Shown: positions 43,637 to 52,823 of the stretch, piece by piece
Position numbering within the stretch: the stretch's first letter is position 1
How the letters are laid out: each line of letters opens with the position of its first letter
Source of the DNA: Streptomyces sp. ASQP_92
Lineage (GTDB): Bacteria; Actinomycetota; Actinomycetes; Streptomycetales; Streptomycetaceae
Reading direction: 5' to 3'
Length of the DNA stretch: 64,000 nt
NCBI RefSeq assembly: GCF_025399895.1
Contig: NZ_JAODUA010000001.1
Location: 1,116,001 to 1,180,000 of the forward strand
The notes under the pieces: model-generated
What the model was told of the DNA's origin: nothing
Seen by the model: only the letters and a program-made list of their open reading frames with translations
Databases searched by the model: none
Translations under genes and position numbers: made by a program

Positions 43637-43654
43637 CCCGGCTGTCGCGGGTTC

Positions 43655-44122
43655 TCAGCCTGCGAGGCCCTGCGCGTCGCGCAGCAGGCAGGTCAGCCGG
43701 GCCGTGCAGACCCGCTTGTCCTGCTCGTCGGTGATGACGATCTCGTACGTCGCCGTGGAGCGCCCCCGGTGCACGGGGGTGGCGACACCGGTGACCAGGC
43801 CGCTGCGCACACCCCGGTGGTGGGTGCAGTTCAGATCGACTCCGACAGCGATCTTGGTGCTGCCGCCGTGCAGCATCGAACCGACCGAGCCGAGCGTCTC
43901 GGCGAGCACCGCCGAGGCGCCACCGTGCAGCAGCCCGTACGGCTGGGTGTTGCCCTCGACGGGCATGGTGCCCACGACCTTGTCCGCCGAGGCCTCGATG
44001 ATCTGCACGCCCATGCGGGTGCCCAGGTGCCCGGCGGAGAACATGGCGGGCAGATCGACGCCGAGGGCCGCGTACTCATCCAGGACTTCCTGCGGAAACT
44101 TCACGCTGTGCTGCTCGCCCAT
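43655..44122 (-). CDS. Hotdog thioesterase, PaaI family
   Basis: 155 aa. QPYGLLHGGASAVLAETLGS is the hotdog active-site segment, with the catalytic acidic residue E in AETLGS and the HGG turn. Such enzymes cleave acyl- or phenylacetyl-CoA thioesters. ATG start at 44122; an 18-bp palindrome lies 60 bp upstream and may bind a TetR regulator. Confidence 0.9.
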   Translation of the reverse strand: MGEQHSVKFPQEVLDEYAALGVDLPAMFSAGHLGTRMGVQIIEASADKVVGTMPVEGNTQPYGLLHGGASAVLAETLGSVGSMLHGGSTKIAVGVDLNCTHHRGVRSGLVTGVATPVHRGRSTATYEIVITDEQDKRVCTARLTCLLRDAQGLAG

Positions 44123-44181
44123 GGGCTCCGGCTCCGTTCATCTGCGCTCACGACTCTGTGTCCGCACCGTCATACCAGATG

Positions 44182-44199
44182 CCTGAGCAAACGCTTAGG
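44182..44199. promoter_or_regulatory. TetR-type palindrome upstream of the thioesterase gene
   Basis: CCTGAGCAAACGCTTAGG is an imperfect palindrome (CCTGAGC / GCTTAGG around AAAC). On the minus strand a TTTGCT...TATGAC pair just overlaps it and could be the thioesterase promoter. It also covers the stop codon of the upstream oxidoreductase. Confidence 0.5.
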
Positions 44200-46501
44200 G
44201 CTCAGCTCTCATTCCCGGGCCCGCCTCCTGCCGCGTGCTCTCGAAGCGGACCACCACCGACTTGCTGGCCGGGGTGTTGCTGACGTCGGCCGTGGCGCCC
44301 AGCGGCACCAGGACGTTGGTCTCCGGGTAGTACGCGGCGGCGCAGCCGCGCGCCGTCGGGTAGTGCACGACGCGGAAGCCCGGCGCGCGCCGCTCCACCC
44401 CGTCCTTCCACTCGCTGACGAGATCGGTGTACGAGCCGTCGGCCAGGCCGAGTCGGCGGGCGTCCTCCGGGTTGACCAGGACGACGCGGCGCCCGCCCTT
44501 GATGCCGCGGTAGCGGTCGTCGAGGCCGTAGATGGTGGTGTTGTACTGGTCGTGCGAGCGCAGCGTCTGAAGCAGCAGCCGGCCCTCGGGGAGCTCGGGG
44601 GCCTCCACGGGGGCGGCCGTGAAGTTGGCCTTCCCGGTGGCGGTGGGGAAGCGGCGTTCGTCGCGCGGGGCGTGGGCGAGCTGGAAGCCGCCGGGGTGCG
44701 CGACCTTCGCGTTGAAGTCGTCGAAGCCGGGCACCACGCGTGCGATGCGGTCGCGGATCGTGGCGTAGTCCTTCTCGAACTCGGCCCAGTCCACCAGGGA
44801 CTTGGCGCCCAGGGTGGCCCGAGCCATGCGCGCGACGATGGCCGGCTCGGACAGCAGATGGCGGCTCGCGGGCGCCAGGTTGCCGCGGGAGGCGTGCACC
44901 ATCCCCATGGAGTCCTCGACCGTCACGAACTGGCGGCCGCTGTGCTGCACGTCCTTGTCGGTGCGGCCCAGGGTGGGCAGGATCAACGCGCGCCGCCCGG
45001 TGACCGCGTGGGAGCGGTTGAGCTTGGTGGAGACGTGCACGGTGAGCGAGGCGCGGCGCATCGCGGCCTCGGTGACCTCCGTGTCGGGGGTGGCGGCCAC
45101 GAAGTTGCCGCCCATCGCGAAGAACACCTTGGCCCGCCCGTCGCGCAGCGCCTCGATGGAGCGCACGACGTCATAGCCGTGGTGGCGGGGCGGGGCGAAG
45201 CCGAACTCCTTCTCCAGCGCGTCGAGGAAGGCGGGCGCCGGGCGTTCGAAGATGCCCATGGTGCGGTCGCCCTGCACGTTGGAGTGGCCGCGCACGGGGC
45301 AGACCCCGGCGCCGGTGCGGCCGATGTTGCCGCGCAGCAGAAGGAAGTTGACGACTTCGCGAATGGTCGGCACGGAGTGCTTGTGCTGGGTCAGGCCCAT
45401 GGCCCAGCACACGATGGTGCGCTGGGAGGCGAGCACCATCGCCAATGCCTTCTCGATCTCGGCGCGGGTCAGGCCGGTCGCGGCGAGGGTGCTGTCCCAG
45501 TCGGCCTCCAGGGCCGCGGCCCTGAACTCCTCGTACCCATGGGTGTGTTCGCGCACGAACAGCTCGTCGACGGCGCCCTCGGTCTCGACGATCAGCTTGT
45601 TGAGCAGGCGGAAGAGGGCCTGGTCGCCGCCGATGCGGATCTGGAGGAACAGGTCGGTGAGGGCGGCGCCCTTGATCATGCCCTGGGGTGTCTGCGGGTT
45701 CTTGAACTTCTCCAGGCCCGCCTCCGGCAGCGGATTCACCGAGATGATCTTCGCTCCGGCGGACTTGGCCTTCTCCAGGGCGGACAGCATCCGGGGGTGG
45801 TTGGTGCCCGGGTTCTGCCCGGCGACCACGATCAGATCGGCCTGGTGGAGGTCCTCCAGCGAGACGCTGCCCTTGCCGACGCCCAGGGTCTCGGTGAGCG
45901 CCGACCCCGACGACTCGTGGCACATGTTGGAGCAGTCCGGCAGGTTGTTGGTGCCGAACTCGCGCGCGAAGAGCTGGAGCAGGAACGCCGCCTCGTTGCT
46001 GGTGCGCCCCGAGGTGTAGAAGAGGGCCTCGTCGGGGGAGTCGAGCGCGTTGAGCTCCTCCGCGATGATCGCGAACGCCCGCTCCCAGGTGATCGCCTCG
46101 TACCGGTCCGCGCCCGGCGGCAGATACATGGGGTGGGTGATGCGGCCCTGCTGGCCCAGCCAGTACCCGCTGCGGGCGGCGAGGTCGGCGAGCGGGTGCG
46201 CGGCGAAGAAGTCGGGCGTGACCCGGCGCAGCGTCGCCTCCTCGGCGACGGCCTTCGCGCCGTTCTCGCAGAACTCAGCGGTGTGCCGCTTGTCGCCCTC
46301 GGGCCAGGCGCAGCCCGGACAGTCGAAGCCGTCCTTCTGGTTGACCTTGAGCAGCGTCCGCGCGGTGCGGCGCAGGCCCATCTGCTGCTGGGCCATCAGC
46401 AGCGTGTGACCGATGGCGGGGAGGCCGGCGGCGGCGTGCTGGGGCGCCTCGACCTGCGGCGCGTCCTGAACCGGATCACCTGCGGGCGGCTTGGTGGCCA
46501 T
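44195..46501 (-). CDS. Molybdopterin oxidoreductase, FdhF/YdeP family
   Basis: 768 aa. A molybdopterin-dinucleotide enzyme related to formate dehydrogenase alpha subunits: TSGRTSNEAAFLLQLFAREFG, NMCHESSG, GLTQHKHSVPTIREVVNF and a C-terminal guanylate-binding domain. The N-terminus has only CPGC (DCPGCAWPEG) rather than the full 4Fe-4S motif of classical formate dehydrogenases, as in the E. coli YdeP group. ATG 46501 with AAGGGGAG before it. Substrate unknown. Confidence 0.9.
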   Translation of the reverse strand: MATKPPAGDPVQDAPQVEAPQHAAAGLPAIGHTLLMAQQQMGLRRTARTLLKVNQKDGFDCPGCAWPEGDKRHTAEFCENGAKAVAEEATLRRVTPDFFAAHPLADLAARSGYWLGQQGRITHPMYLPPGADRYEAITWERAFAIIAEELNALDSPDEALFYTSGRTSNEAAFLLQLFAREFGTNNLPDCSNMCHESSGSALTETLGVGKGSVSLEDLHQADLIVVAGQNPGTNHPRMLSALEKAKSAGAKIISVNPLPEAGLEKFKNPQTPQGMIKGAALTDLFLQIRIGGDQALFRLLNKLIVETEGAVDELFVREHTHGYEEFRAAALEADWDSTLAATGLTRAEIEKALAMVLASQRTIVCWAMGLTQHKHSVPTIREVVNFLLLRGNIGRTGAGVCPVRGHSNVQGDRTMGIFERPAPAFLDALEKEFGFAPPRHHGYDVVRSIEALRDGRAKVFFAMGGNFVAATPDTEVTEAAMRRASLTVHVSTKLNRSHAVTGRRALILPTLGRTDKDVQHSGRQFVTVEDSMGMVHASRGNLAPASRHLLSEPAIVARMARATLGAKSLVDWAEFEKDYATIRDRIARVVPGFDDFNAKVAHPGGFQLAHAPRDERRFPTATGKANFTAAPVEAPELPEGRLLLQTLRSHDQYNTTIYGLDDRYRGIKGGRRVVLVNPEDARRLGLADGSYTDLVSEWKDGVERRAPGFRVVHYPTARGCAAAYYPETNVLVPLGATADVSNTPASKSVVVRFESTRQEAGPGMRAEP

Positions 46502-46689
46502 GCGCTGCTCCCCTTCGAGCGAACACGAGATGCGTACGTCTTCGATCCTGTCACGCCCCACCGACAGCCGTGCGGCCCAGGCTCCGGCCGCGGGCCGGCG
46601 CGGGGCGCAGCGGGTGCGGGGCCGGGGTGGGAACGGGGCCTGGCGGGGACTGGCGGGGATTGTCAGTGGGGCGTGGCAGGATCGGGGTC

Positions 46690-49401
46690 ATGGCTGAGAC
46701 AGCATCGAAGAAGACCCCGGACAACCGACCGCGCCTGCTCCTCATGGACGGGCACTCCCTGGCGTACCGGGCGTTCTTCGCGCTGCCCGCGGAGAACTTC
46801 ACGACCGCGACGGGCCAGCCGACCAACGCGGTCTACGGCTTCATGTCCATGTTGGCGAACACCCTGCGTGACGAGGCGCCCACGCACTTCGCGGTGGCGT
46901 TCGACGTGTCCCGCAAGACATGGCGCTCCACCGAGTTCCCCGACTACAAGGCGAACCGGTCGAAGACCCCGGACGAGTTCAAGGGCCAGGTCGAGCTGAT
47001 CGGCGAGCTGCTCGACGCGATGCACGTCGACCGGTTCGCGACGGACGGCTTCGAGGCCGACGACATCATCGCCACCCTGGCCACGCAGGCCGAGGCGGCC
47101 GGCTTCGAGGTCCTGATCGTCACCGGCGACCGCGACTCCTTCCAGCTCGTCTCCGACAACGTCACCGTCCTCTACCCCACCAAGGGCGTCTCCGAGCTGA
47201 CCCGGTTCACCCCGGAGAAGGTCGAGGAGAAGTACGGCCTGACCCCGCAGCAGTACCCCGACTTCGCGGCGCTGCGCGGCGACCCGTCGGACAACCTGCC
47301 CGGCATCCCCGGCGTCGGTGAGAAGACCGCCGCGAAGTGGATCAACCAATTCGGTTCGTTCGCGGAGCTCGTCGAGCGCGCCGAAGAGATCAAGGGCAAG
47401 GCCGGGCAGAACTTCCGCGACCACCTGGACGCGGTGAAGCTCAACCGCCGCCTCACCGAGATGATCAAGGACGTCGAGCTGCCCAAGGGCCCGGCCGAGC
47501 TGGAGCGCGCCCCCTACGACCGCAGCGCCGTCACCGGCGTCCTCGACGTCCTGGAGATCCGCAACCCCTCACTGCGCGAGCGCCTCCTCGCCGTCGACCC
47601 GGGCGCCGGCGAGGCGCAGGCCCCCGCGCCGGCCGCAGGCGTGGAGGTCGACGGCACGGTCCTCGGCGCGGGCGAACTCGCGCCCTGGCTGGCCGAACAC
47701 GGCGGCCAGCCCCTGGGCATGGCCACCGTCGACACCTGGGCCCTGGGCTCCGGAAGCGTCACCGAGATCGCGCTCGCCGCGGCGGACGGCGCGGCCGGCT
47801 GGTTCGACCCGGCGCTGATCGACGCCGCCGACGAGCAGGCCTTCGCCGCCTGGATCGCCGACCCGGCCCAGCCGAAGATCATGCACAACGCCAAGGCCGC
47901 GATGCGCGTCTTCCCCGAACACGGCTGGAGCATCGCCGGCGTCACCATGGACACCGCGCTCGCCGCCTACCTGGTCAAGCCCGGCCGCCGCTCCTTCGCG
48001 CTCGACGCCCTGTCCGTGGAGTACCTGGGACGCGAACTGGCCCCGGCCGGCGCCGCCGACGGGCAACTCGCCTTCGGCGCGGACGACGAGGCCGAGGCCG
48101 CCGCCCTCATGACGCAGGCGCGCGCCGTGCTCGACCTGGGCGCGGCCTTCGCCGAGCGGCTCAAGGAGGTCGGCGCGACGGACCTGCTGCACGACGTGGA
48201 ACTGCCCACCTCCCTCCTGCTCGCCCGCATGGAGCGCTACGGCATCGCCGCCGACCGGGCCCATCTGGAGGCGATGGAGCAGCAGTTCGCCGCCGCCGTG
48301 CAGCAAGCGGTGAAGGAGGCGCACGCCTCGGTCGGCCACGAGTTCAACCTCGGCTCGCCCAAGCAGCTCCAGGAAGTCCTCTTCGGCGAACTGGCCCTGC
48401 CCAAGACGAAGAAGACCAAGACCGGCTACACCACGGACGCCGACGCGCTGGCATGGCTCGCCGCCCAGACCGAGCACGAACTGCCCGTCATCATGCTGCG
48501 CCACCGCGAACAGGCGAAGCTGCGGGTCACCGTCGAAGGCCTGATCAAGACGATCGCGACGGACGGCCGCATCCACACCACGTTCAACCAGACCGTCGCC
48601 GCGACCGGACGCCTGTCCTCCACCGACCCCAACCTGCAGAACATCCCCGTACGTACCGACGAGGGCCGGGCGATCCGGCGCGGCTTCGTCGTCGGCGAGG
48701 GCTACGAGTCACTGCTCACCGCGGACTACAGCCAGATCGAACTGCGCGTGATGGCCCACCTGTCCGAGGACGCCGGCCTCATCGAGGCGTTCACGTCGGG
48801 CGAAGACCTCCACACCACCGTCGCCTCCCAGGTCTTCGGCGTCGCCAAGACCCAGGTCGACCCGGAAATGCGCCGCAAGATCAAGGCGATGTCGTACGGC
48901 CTGGCCTACGGCCTGTCCGCGTTCGGTCTCTCCCAGCAGCTCAACATCGAGGCGGGCGAGGCACGCGGCCTCATGGACACCTTCTTCGAGCGCTTCGGCG
49001 GCGTACGCGACTATCTGCAGCGCGCCGTCGAAGAGGCCCGCGCGACGGGCTACACGGAGACGATGCTGGGCCGGCGCCGCTACCTGCCGGACCTCAACAG
49101 CGACAACCGCCAGCGCCGCGAGATGGCCGAGCGGATGGCGCTCAACGCCCCGATTCAGGGCACCGCGGCGGACATCGTCAAGGTCGCGATGCTGAACGTG
49201 GACCGCGCCCTGACGGACGCCGGCCTCACCTCCCGCCTGCTGCTCCAGGTCCACGACGAAATCGTCCTGGAGATCGCGCCGGGGGAGCGCGAGCAGGTCG
49301 AGGCGCTGGTGCGCCGCGAGATGGCGGGCGCGGTGGAACTCCGCGCCCCGCTGGACGTGTCGGTGGGCGCGGGCCACGACTGGGAGTCGGCGGCGCACTA
49401 G
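46690..49401 (+). CDS. polA: DNA polymerase I
   Basis: 903 aa. The 5'-nuclease domain (residues ~12-300) opens LLLMDGHSLAYRAFF and contains FATDGFEADDII and TGDRDSFQL. The middle exonuclease-like domain (~330-510) lacks the usual proofreading motif. The polymerase domain holds motif A DYSQIELRVMAHLS (D679) and motif C QVHDEIVLE (D856). It fills gaps and removes RNA primers. Divergent from the oxidoreductase gene. Confidence 0.97.
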   Translation: MAETASKKTPDNRPRLLLMDGHSLAYRAFFALPAENFTTATGQPTNAVYGFMSMLANTLRDEAPTHFAVAFDVSRKTWRSTEFPDYKANRSKTPDEFKGQVELIGELLDAMHVDRFATDGFEADDIIATLATQAEAAGFEVLIVTGDRDSFQLVSDNVTVLYPTKGVSELTRFTPEKVEEKYGLTPQQYPDFAALRGDPSDNLPGIPGVGEKTAAKWINQFGSFAELVERAEEIKGKAGQNFRDHLDAVKLNRRLTEMIKDVELPKGPAELERAPYDRSAVTGVLDVLEIRNPSLRERLLAVDPGAGEAQAPAPAAGVEVDGTVLGAGELAPWLAEHGGQPLGMATVDTWALGSGSVTEIALAAADGAAGWFDPALIDAADEQAFAAWIADPAQPKIMHNAKAAMRVFPEHGWSIAGVTMDTALAAYLVKPGRRSFALDALSVEYLGRELAPAGAADGQLAFGADDEAEAAALMTQARAVLDLGAAFAERLKEVGATDLLHDVELPTSLLLARMERYGIAADRAHLEAMEQQFAAAVQQAVKEAHASVGHEFNLGSPKQLQEVLFGELALPKTKKTKTGYTTDADALAWLAAQTEHELPVIMLRHREQAKLRVTVEGLIKTIATDGRIHTTFNQTVAATGRLSSTDPNLQNIPVRTDEGRAIRRGFVVGEGYESLLTADYSQIELRVMAHLSEDAGLIEAFTSGEDLHTTVASQVFGVAKTQVDPEMRRKIKAMSYGLAYGLSAFGLSQQLNIEAGEARGLMDTFFERFGGVRDYLQRAVEEARATGYTETMLGRRRYLPDLNSDNRQRREMAERMALNAPIQGTAADIVKVAMLNVDRALTDAGLTSRLLLQVHDEIVLEIAPGEREQVEALVRREMAGAVELRAPLDVSVGAGHDWESAAH

Positions 49402-49415
49402 GTCATCTGCCTGTC

Positions 49416-49447
49416 GTCTGCCGGGCCCGGCCCAGGGCCCGGCAGAC
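49416..49447 (+). terminator. Terminator after polA
   Basis: GTCTGCCGGGCCC and GGGCCCGGCAGAC form a perfect 13-bp stem with a GGCCCA loop, 15 bp past the stop codon. Confidence 0.85.
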
Positions 49448-49499
49448 GGGGGGCGCCTGGGTGGTGCCGGGGTGGGGTGTTAGCCGTCCGTTAGCCGCG

Positions 49500-49578
49500 G
49501 GCTGTTGGATGGTGGCCGTGACCAACAGCCGATGACCGATTTCAACCGTCAGCTGACAGAGCCCCATAGCCTGTCAGC
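49500..49578. other. Two inverted repeats in the polA-transglycosylase gap
   Basis: GGCTGTTGG (49500-49508) pairs with CCAACAGCC (49522-49530), and GCTGACAG (49552-49559) with CTGTCAGC (49571-49578). Both are perfect. They lie 180-255 bp before the lytic transglycosylase gene and could be leader hairpins or regulator sites. The rest of the gap 49402-49754 shows only a small CGCGCT/AGCGCG hairpin near 49710. Confidence 0.5.
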
Positions 49579-49754
49579 GATCAACAGCGTTCGGTATGCG
49601 GATCCGCGACCCGGCCGTCGGCCGGCGGCACCGAGATGGCGAAATGGTGAAAACCGGTCAGCCCACGGTGTCCTGGCATCCTCGGTTGCCGTAGTGTCAC
49701 GTGAGTCTCGCGCTGGGGAGCGCGGACAGCCGAGTACGGGGAGGGACTTGACGT

Positions 49755-51458
49755 ATGGCACCGCACATGGGCCGACGACTGCGTAAGGGAGCGGGCACCA
49801 CGGCGGTGGCCGCGCTGGCGGTGGCGGCGTTGTCCGCATCGCAGGCGCCGGGAGTCGTGCACGCGAACAGCCCGATCGACCAGGCGGCCTCGGACGCGAC
49901 GCCGACCCCGTCGCCCACCCCGGACGCCCCGGCCTCCGGCAACTCGCCGTACTACACGGACCTTCCGCCGCTGGTGTCGCCGACGCCGCCGCCCAACGCG
50001 TCGACCGGAACGCTTCCCGTCGGGGACCAGCAGGGAATACCCGCGACGGTTCTCGACGCGTACAAGAGGGCGCAGACCGCGCTCGCGACGGACCGGCCGA
50101 ACTGCCACCTCCCCTGGCAACTCCTCGGCGGTATCGGCAAGGTCGAGTCGGGGCACGCCAATGGCGGCCGCGTCGATGTCAACGGCACCACGCTCACCCC
50201 GATCCTCGGCCCGGTGCTCAACGGCGCGGGCTTCGCCAACATCACCGACACCGACGGCGGCGCGTACGACGGCGACAAGGTGCACGACCGGGCCGTCGGA
50301 CCGATGCAGTTCATCCCGTCGACCTGGGCGTCCTCGGGCCGGGACGGCAACGGTGACGGCGTCAAGGACCCCAACAACGTCTACGACGCGTCGCTCGCCG
50401 CCGGTTTCTACCTCTGCGGAGGCGGCCGCGACCTGGCGGTGAAGGCCGACCTGGACAAGGCGATCCTGAGCTACAACCAGTCGCAGGAGTACCTGACCAC
50501 GGTCACGACGTGGTTCGACTTCTACCGGCGCGGCACCCACGAGGTCCCCGACGGCACGGGCTCGCTGCCGGTGCGCCGCAGTGACCAGACCCCCAGCCCC
50601 CGCACCATCGGCAAGCAGCCGCCCCTCACGCCCCAGACACCGCCCAGCACCAAGCCGGCTCCTAAGCCGACCCCGCCCGCCCCGCCGGTCAAGCCCCCGG
50701 TGCCGCCCACCAGGCCCGACGGCGGCGGCACGACGCCGACACCCGTGACGCCCCGGCCCACGACGTTCGAGAGCACCGGCGCCAAGGAGCTCACGGCGTT
50801 CGCCGGCGGCGCGTTCGCCGGGCAGCCGATCGCTCGGGTGAAGGACGCGTCCGGCAAGGTGATGGCGAAGGTGGCGGTGAAGTTCGAGATCGTCGGCGAC
50901 ACCGACACCCGCTTCGCCGGCGCCGCGACCTCCGTGACCGTGACCACCGCGGCGGACGGCACCGCCGCCGTGCCGGCCCTCAAGTCGGGCGAGAAGACGG
51001 GCACGTTCACCGTGCGGGCCACCGTCTCCACGACCGCGCTGCCCGCCATCCAGTGGAAGGCGACGGTCGTCGCCCGCCAGGCCGACGCGCTGCTGCGCGC
51101 CGACGCCAAGGAGCTGACGGCCGTACCGAGTGGCGAGTTCGCCGCCCAGGTGTCCCTCAAGGCGACGTACAAGGGCGCGGTCGCCTCGGGCGTGACGGCG
51201 TCCGCGACCATGGTCGAGTCACCGTCCGCAGGCGCCGACCCGAAGGCCGCGCCCAAGGTCAACGACAAGGGCCCGTACTTCAAGGACGCCAAGGGCAACC
51301 CGGTCCGTGAACTGAAGGACCTGAAGACCGACGCGAACGGCGCCCTGGTACTGCCGAAGATGTACGCGGACGGTCAGACCGGCACCTTCCTGCTGCGCGT
51401 CACCACCGAGGGCGGCGCCACGCTCACCCTCGACCTCAAGGTCGCCGCCGCTTCCTGA
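49755..51458 (+). CDS. Secreted lytic murein transglycosylase with repeat tail
   Basis: 567 aa. Signal peptide (ends near VVHA), then an SLT/MltB-like domain at ~95-260: LPWQLLGGIGKVESGHANGG carries the catalytic Glu, and VGPMQFIPSTW is the family mark. A Pro/Thr linker (270-330) leads to a C-terminal part with two Ig-like repeats, each beginning AKELTA (near 338 and 449). It cleaves peptidoglycan glycan strands; the tail probably sits in the wall. GGGGAGGG lies upstream of the start. Confidence 0.9.
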   Translation: MAPHMGRRLRKGAGTTAVAALAVAALSASQAPGVVHANSPIDQAASDATPTPSPTPDAPASGNSPYYTDLPPLVSPTPPPNASTGTLPVGDQQGIPATVLDAYKRAQTALATDRPNCHLPWQLLGGIGKVESGHANGGRVDVNGTTLTPILGPVLNGAGFANITDTDGGAYDGDKVHDRAVGPMQFIPSTWASSGRDGNGDGVKDPNNVYDASLAAGFYLCGGGRDLAVKADLDKAILSYNQSQEYLTTVTTWFDFYRRGTHEVPDGTGSLPVRRSDQTPSPRTIGKQPPLTPQTPPSTKPAPKPTPPAPPVKPPVPPTRPDGGGTTPTPVTPRPTTFESTGAKELTAFAGGAFAGQPIARVKDASGKVMAKVAVKFEIVGDTDTRFAGAATSVTVTTAADGTAAVPALKSGEKTGTFTVRATVSTTALPAIQWKATVVARQADALLRADAKELTAVPSGEFAAQVSLKATYKGAVASGVTASATMVESPSAGADPKAAPKVNDKGPYFKDAKGNPVRELKDLKTDANGALVLPKMYADGQTGTFLLRVTTEGGATLTLDLKVAAAS

Positions 51459-51484
51459 CGGCCTCGCGGTCACGTCCTTTTCAG

Positions 51485-51517
51485 CAGCCCCTCCGCCGTC
51501 CGACGGCAGAGGGGCTG
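51485..51517 (+). terminator. Terminator after the transglycosylase gene
   Basis: CAGCCCCT and AGGGGCTG pair with an inner GCCGTC/GACGGC arm, 26 bp past the stop. A TTCG sequence follows. Confidence 0.8.
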
Positions 51518-51594
51518 TTCGACGTGTTCTCATCTGTGCCGGGCGTTGCTACGGTGCCTCCTCCTGACGCTCCATCAGTTCCCGGAGGCCGAGC

Positions 51595-51750
51595 ATGCGT
51601 GCCCTCATAGCCGCCGCGATCGGGTTGGTTGCCGCCCTCGCCCTCGTCCTGACGGTCTCGGCCATGGGTGCTCCCGAGGGCACGACCTCGCCCAAGCCGC
51701 TGCTCACCACCGTGCCCAGCGCCCCGGGGAAGATCACCCAGACCAAGTAG
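51595..51750 (+). CDS. Small membrane or secreted protein, SPW_0924 family
   Basis: 51 aa, MRALIAAAIGLVAALALVLT then a polar tail ending GKITQTK. One hydrophobic helix at the N-terminus suggests a membrane-anchored or secreted peptide. GGAGG lies 8 nt before the ATG. I recognise it as the small Streptomyces family named SPW_0924; no function is known. It ends 35 bp before the DUF3068 gene and is probably cotranscribed with it. Confidence 0.75.
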   Translation: MRALIAAAIGLVAALALVLTVSAMGAPEGTTSPKPLLTTVPSAPGKITQTK

Positions 51751-51785
51751 ACGATCACGCAGACCAGTTGAGGGAGAGCAGGTCC

Positions 51786-52781
51786 ATGCGACGCAAAGCC
51801 AGTCTCGTCCTGCTCGCCCTTGCCGTGTTCTTCGCCGCCCTGTCACCCCTGCTGCGCTGGTACGCCTTTCCCCGGCTGGCGAAGATCCCGCCCAGCCAGT
51901 ACCAGGAGGCGGTTCTCGAAGCGAAGAACGCCACCCTCATCGACTACGGCACCATGCAGTCCAGGACCGTCCCGAAGGTGACCGTCGTCCAGACGCTCAA
52001 GGGCAATGTGGAGGCGGCCAGGGAGATCGAGAAGAGCGCGGGGCGGGACGTGGTGGTGTGGGACACCCTCGCCTATGTGCAGGGCCCCGACGGCAAGATG
52101 GTCTCCCAGATACCCGAGCGCTACATCTTCGACGCCCACAGCCAGGCGCCCGTCCACGCCACCGGTGAGATGGTCGACGGCGACCCGGTGCAGCGCAAGG
52201 GCATCGAGTTCAAGTGGCCCTTCCTGACCGAGAAGCGGGACTACGAGTACTTCGACTTCCAGGCCCGCACCTCGGCGCCCATCCACTACAAGGGCACCCA
52301 GAAGTTCCACGGCCTCGACGTGTACTACTTCGAGCAGACCATCCCGTGGACCAAGGTGCCCTACCCGAAGAAGATGCCCCTGCCGGGCATCGACTCCAGC
52401 ACCCTGGAGAAGTCCACCGGTACCTCCCTCTGGTACACCACCACCCGGAAGTTCTGGATCGACCCGGTCACCGGCGCCCCCGTCAACGGCGAGGAACTCA
52501 ACCAGGAGGAAATGCGCGGCGGCACCCTCCTCGGCGGCCGCGACAAGGTCACCGTGTTCGCCGGCGACGTCAAGATGCGCGAGGACTACGTCGAGCACAC
52601 CGTCGACCTGGTCAAGAAGAACCGCGTCCTGATCCTGCTGCTCACCTCCTATCTCCCCTGGGGATTCCTCGGGCTCGGGATCGTCCTGCTCGCCCTGTCC
52701 CTCTGGCTGGAGGCCCGCGGCCGCCGCCCCAGCGATCCGCCGCCCGCCGTCACCGAGCATCTCGACCCGGCCATCGCCTGA
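51786..52781 (+). CDS. DUF3068 (PorA-family) membrane protein
   Basis: 331 aa. An N-terminal helix (LVLLALAVFFAALSPLLRWY) and a C-terminal helix (VLILLLTSYLPWGFLGLGIVLLAL) enclose a large outside domain with WKTT-like DVYYFEQ and FWIDPVTGAPVN. This matches DUF3068, annotated as a PorA-like porin family in actinobacteria, though true pore activity is unproven in Streptomyces. GGGAGA precedes the ATG. Confidence 0.85.
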   Translation: MRRKASLVLLALAVFFAALSPLLRWYAFPRLAKIPPSQYQEAVLEAKNATLIDYGTMQSRTVPKVTVVQTLKGNVEAAREIEKSAGRDVVVWDTLAYVQGPDGKMVSQIPERYIFDAHSQAPVHATGEMVDGDPVQRKGIEFKWPFLTEKRDYEYFDFQARTSAPIHYKGTQKFHGLDVYYFEQTIPWTKVPYPKKMPLPGIDSSTLEKSTGTSLWYTTTRKFWIDPVTGAPVNGEELNQEEMRGGTLLGGRDKVTVFAGDVKMREDYVEHTVDLVKKNRVLILLLTSYLPWGFLGLGIVLLALSLWLEARGRRPSDPPPAVTEHLDPAIA

Positions 52782-52823
52782 TCACCTCCCCGCCGTCGCA
52801 CGAGCCGTCACCTGATCCCGCCC

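Noticed and set aside
49402..49754. c-di-AMP (ydaO) riboswitch before the transglycosylase gene
   Set aside because: Cell-wall hydrolase genes often have one, but I could not find its conserved segments; only unrelated inverted repeats are present.
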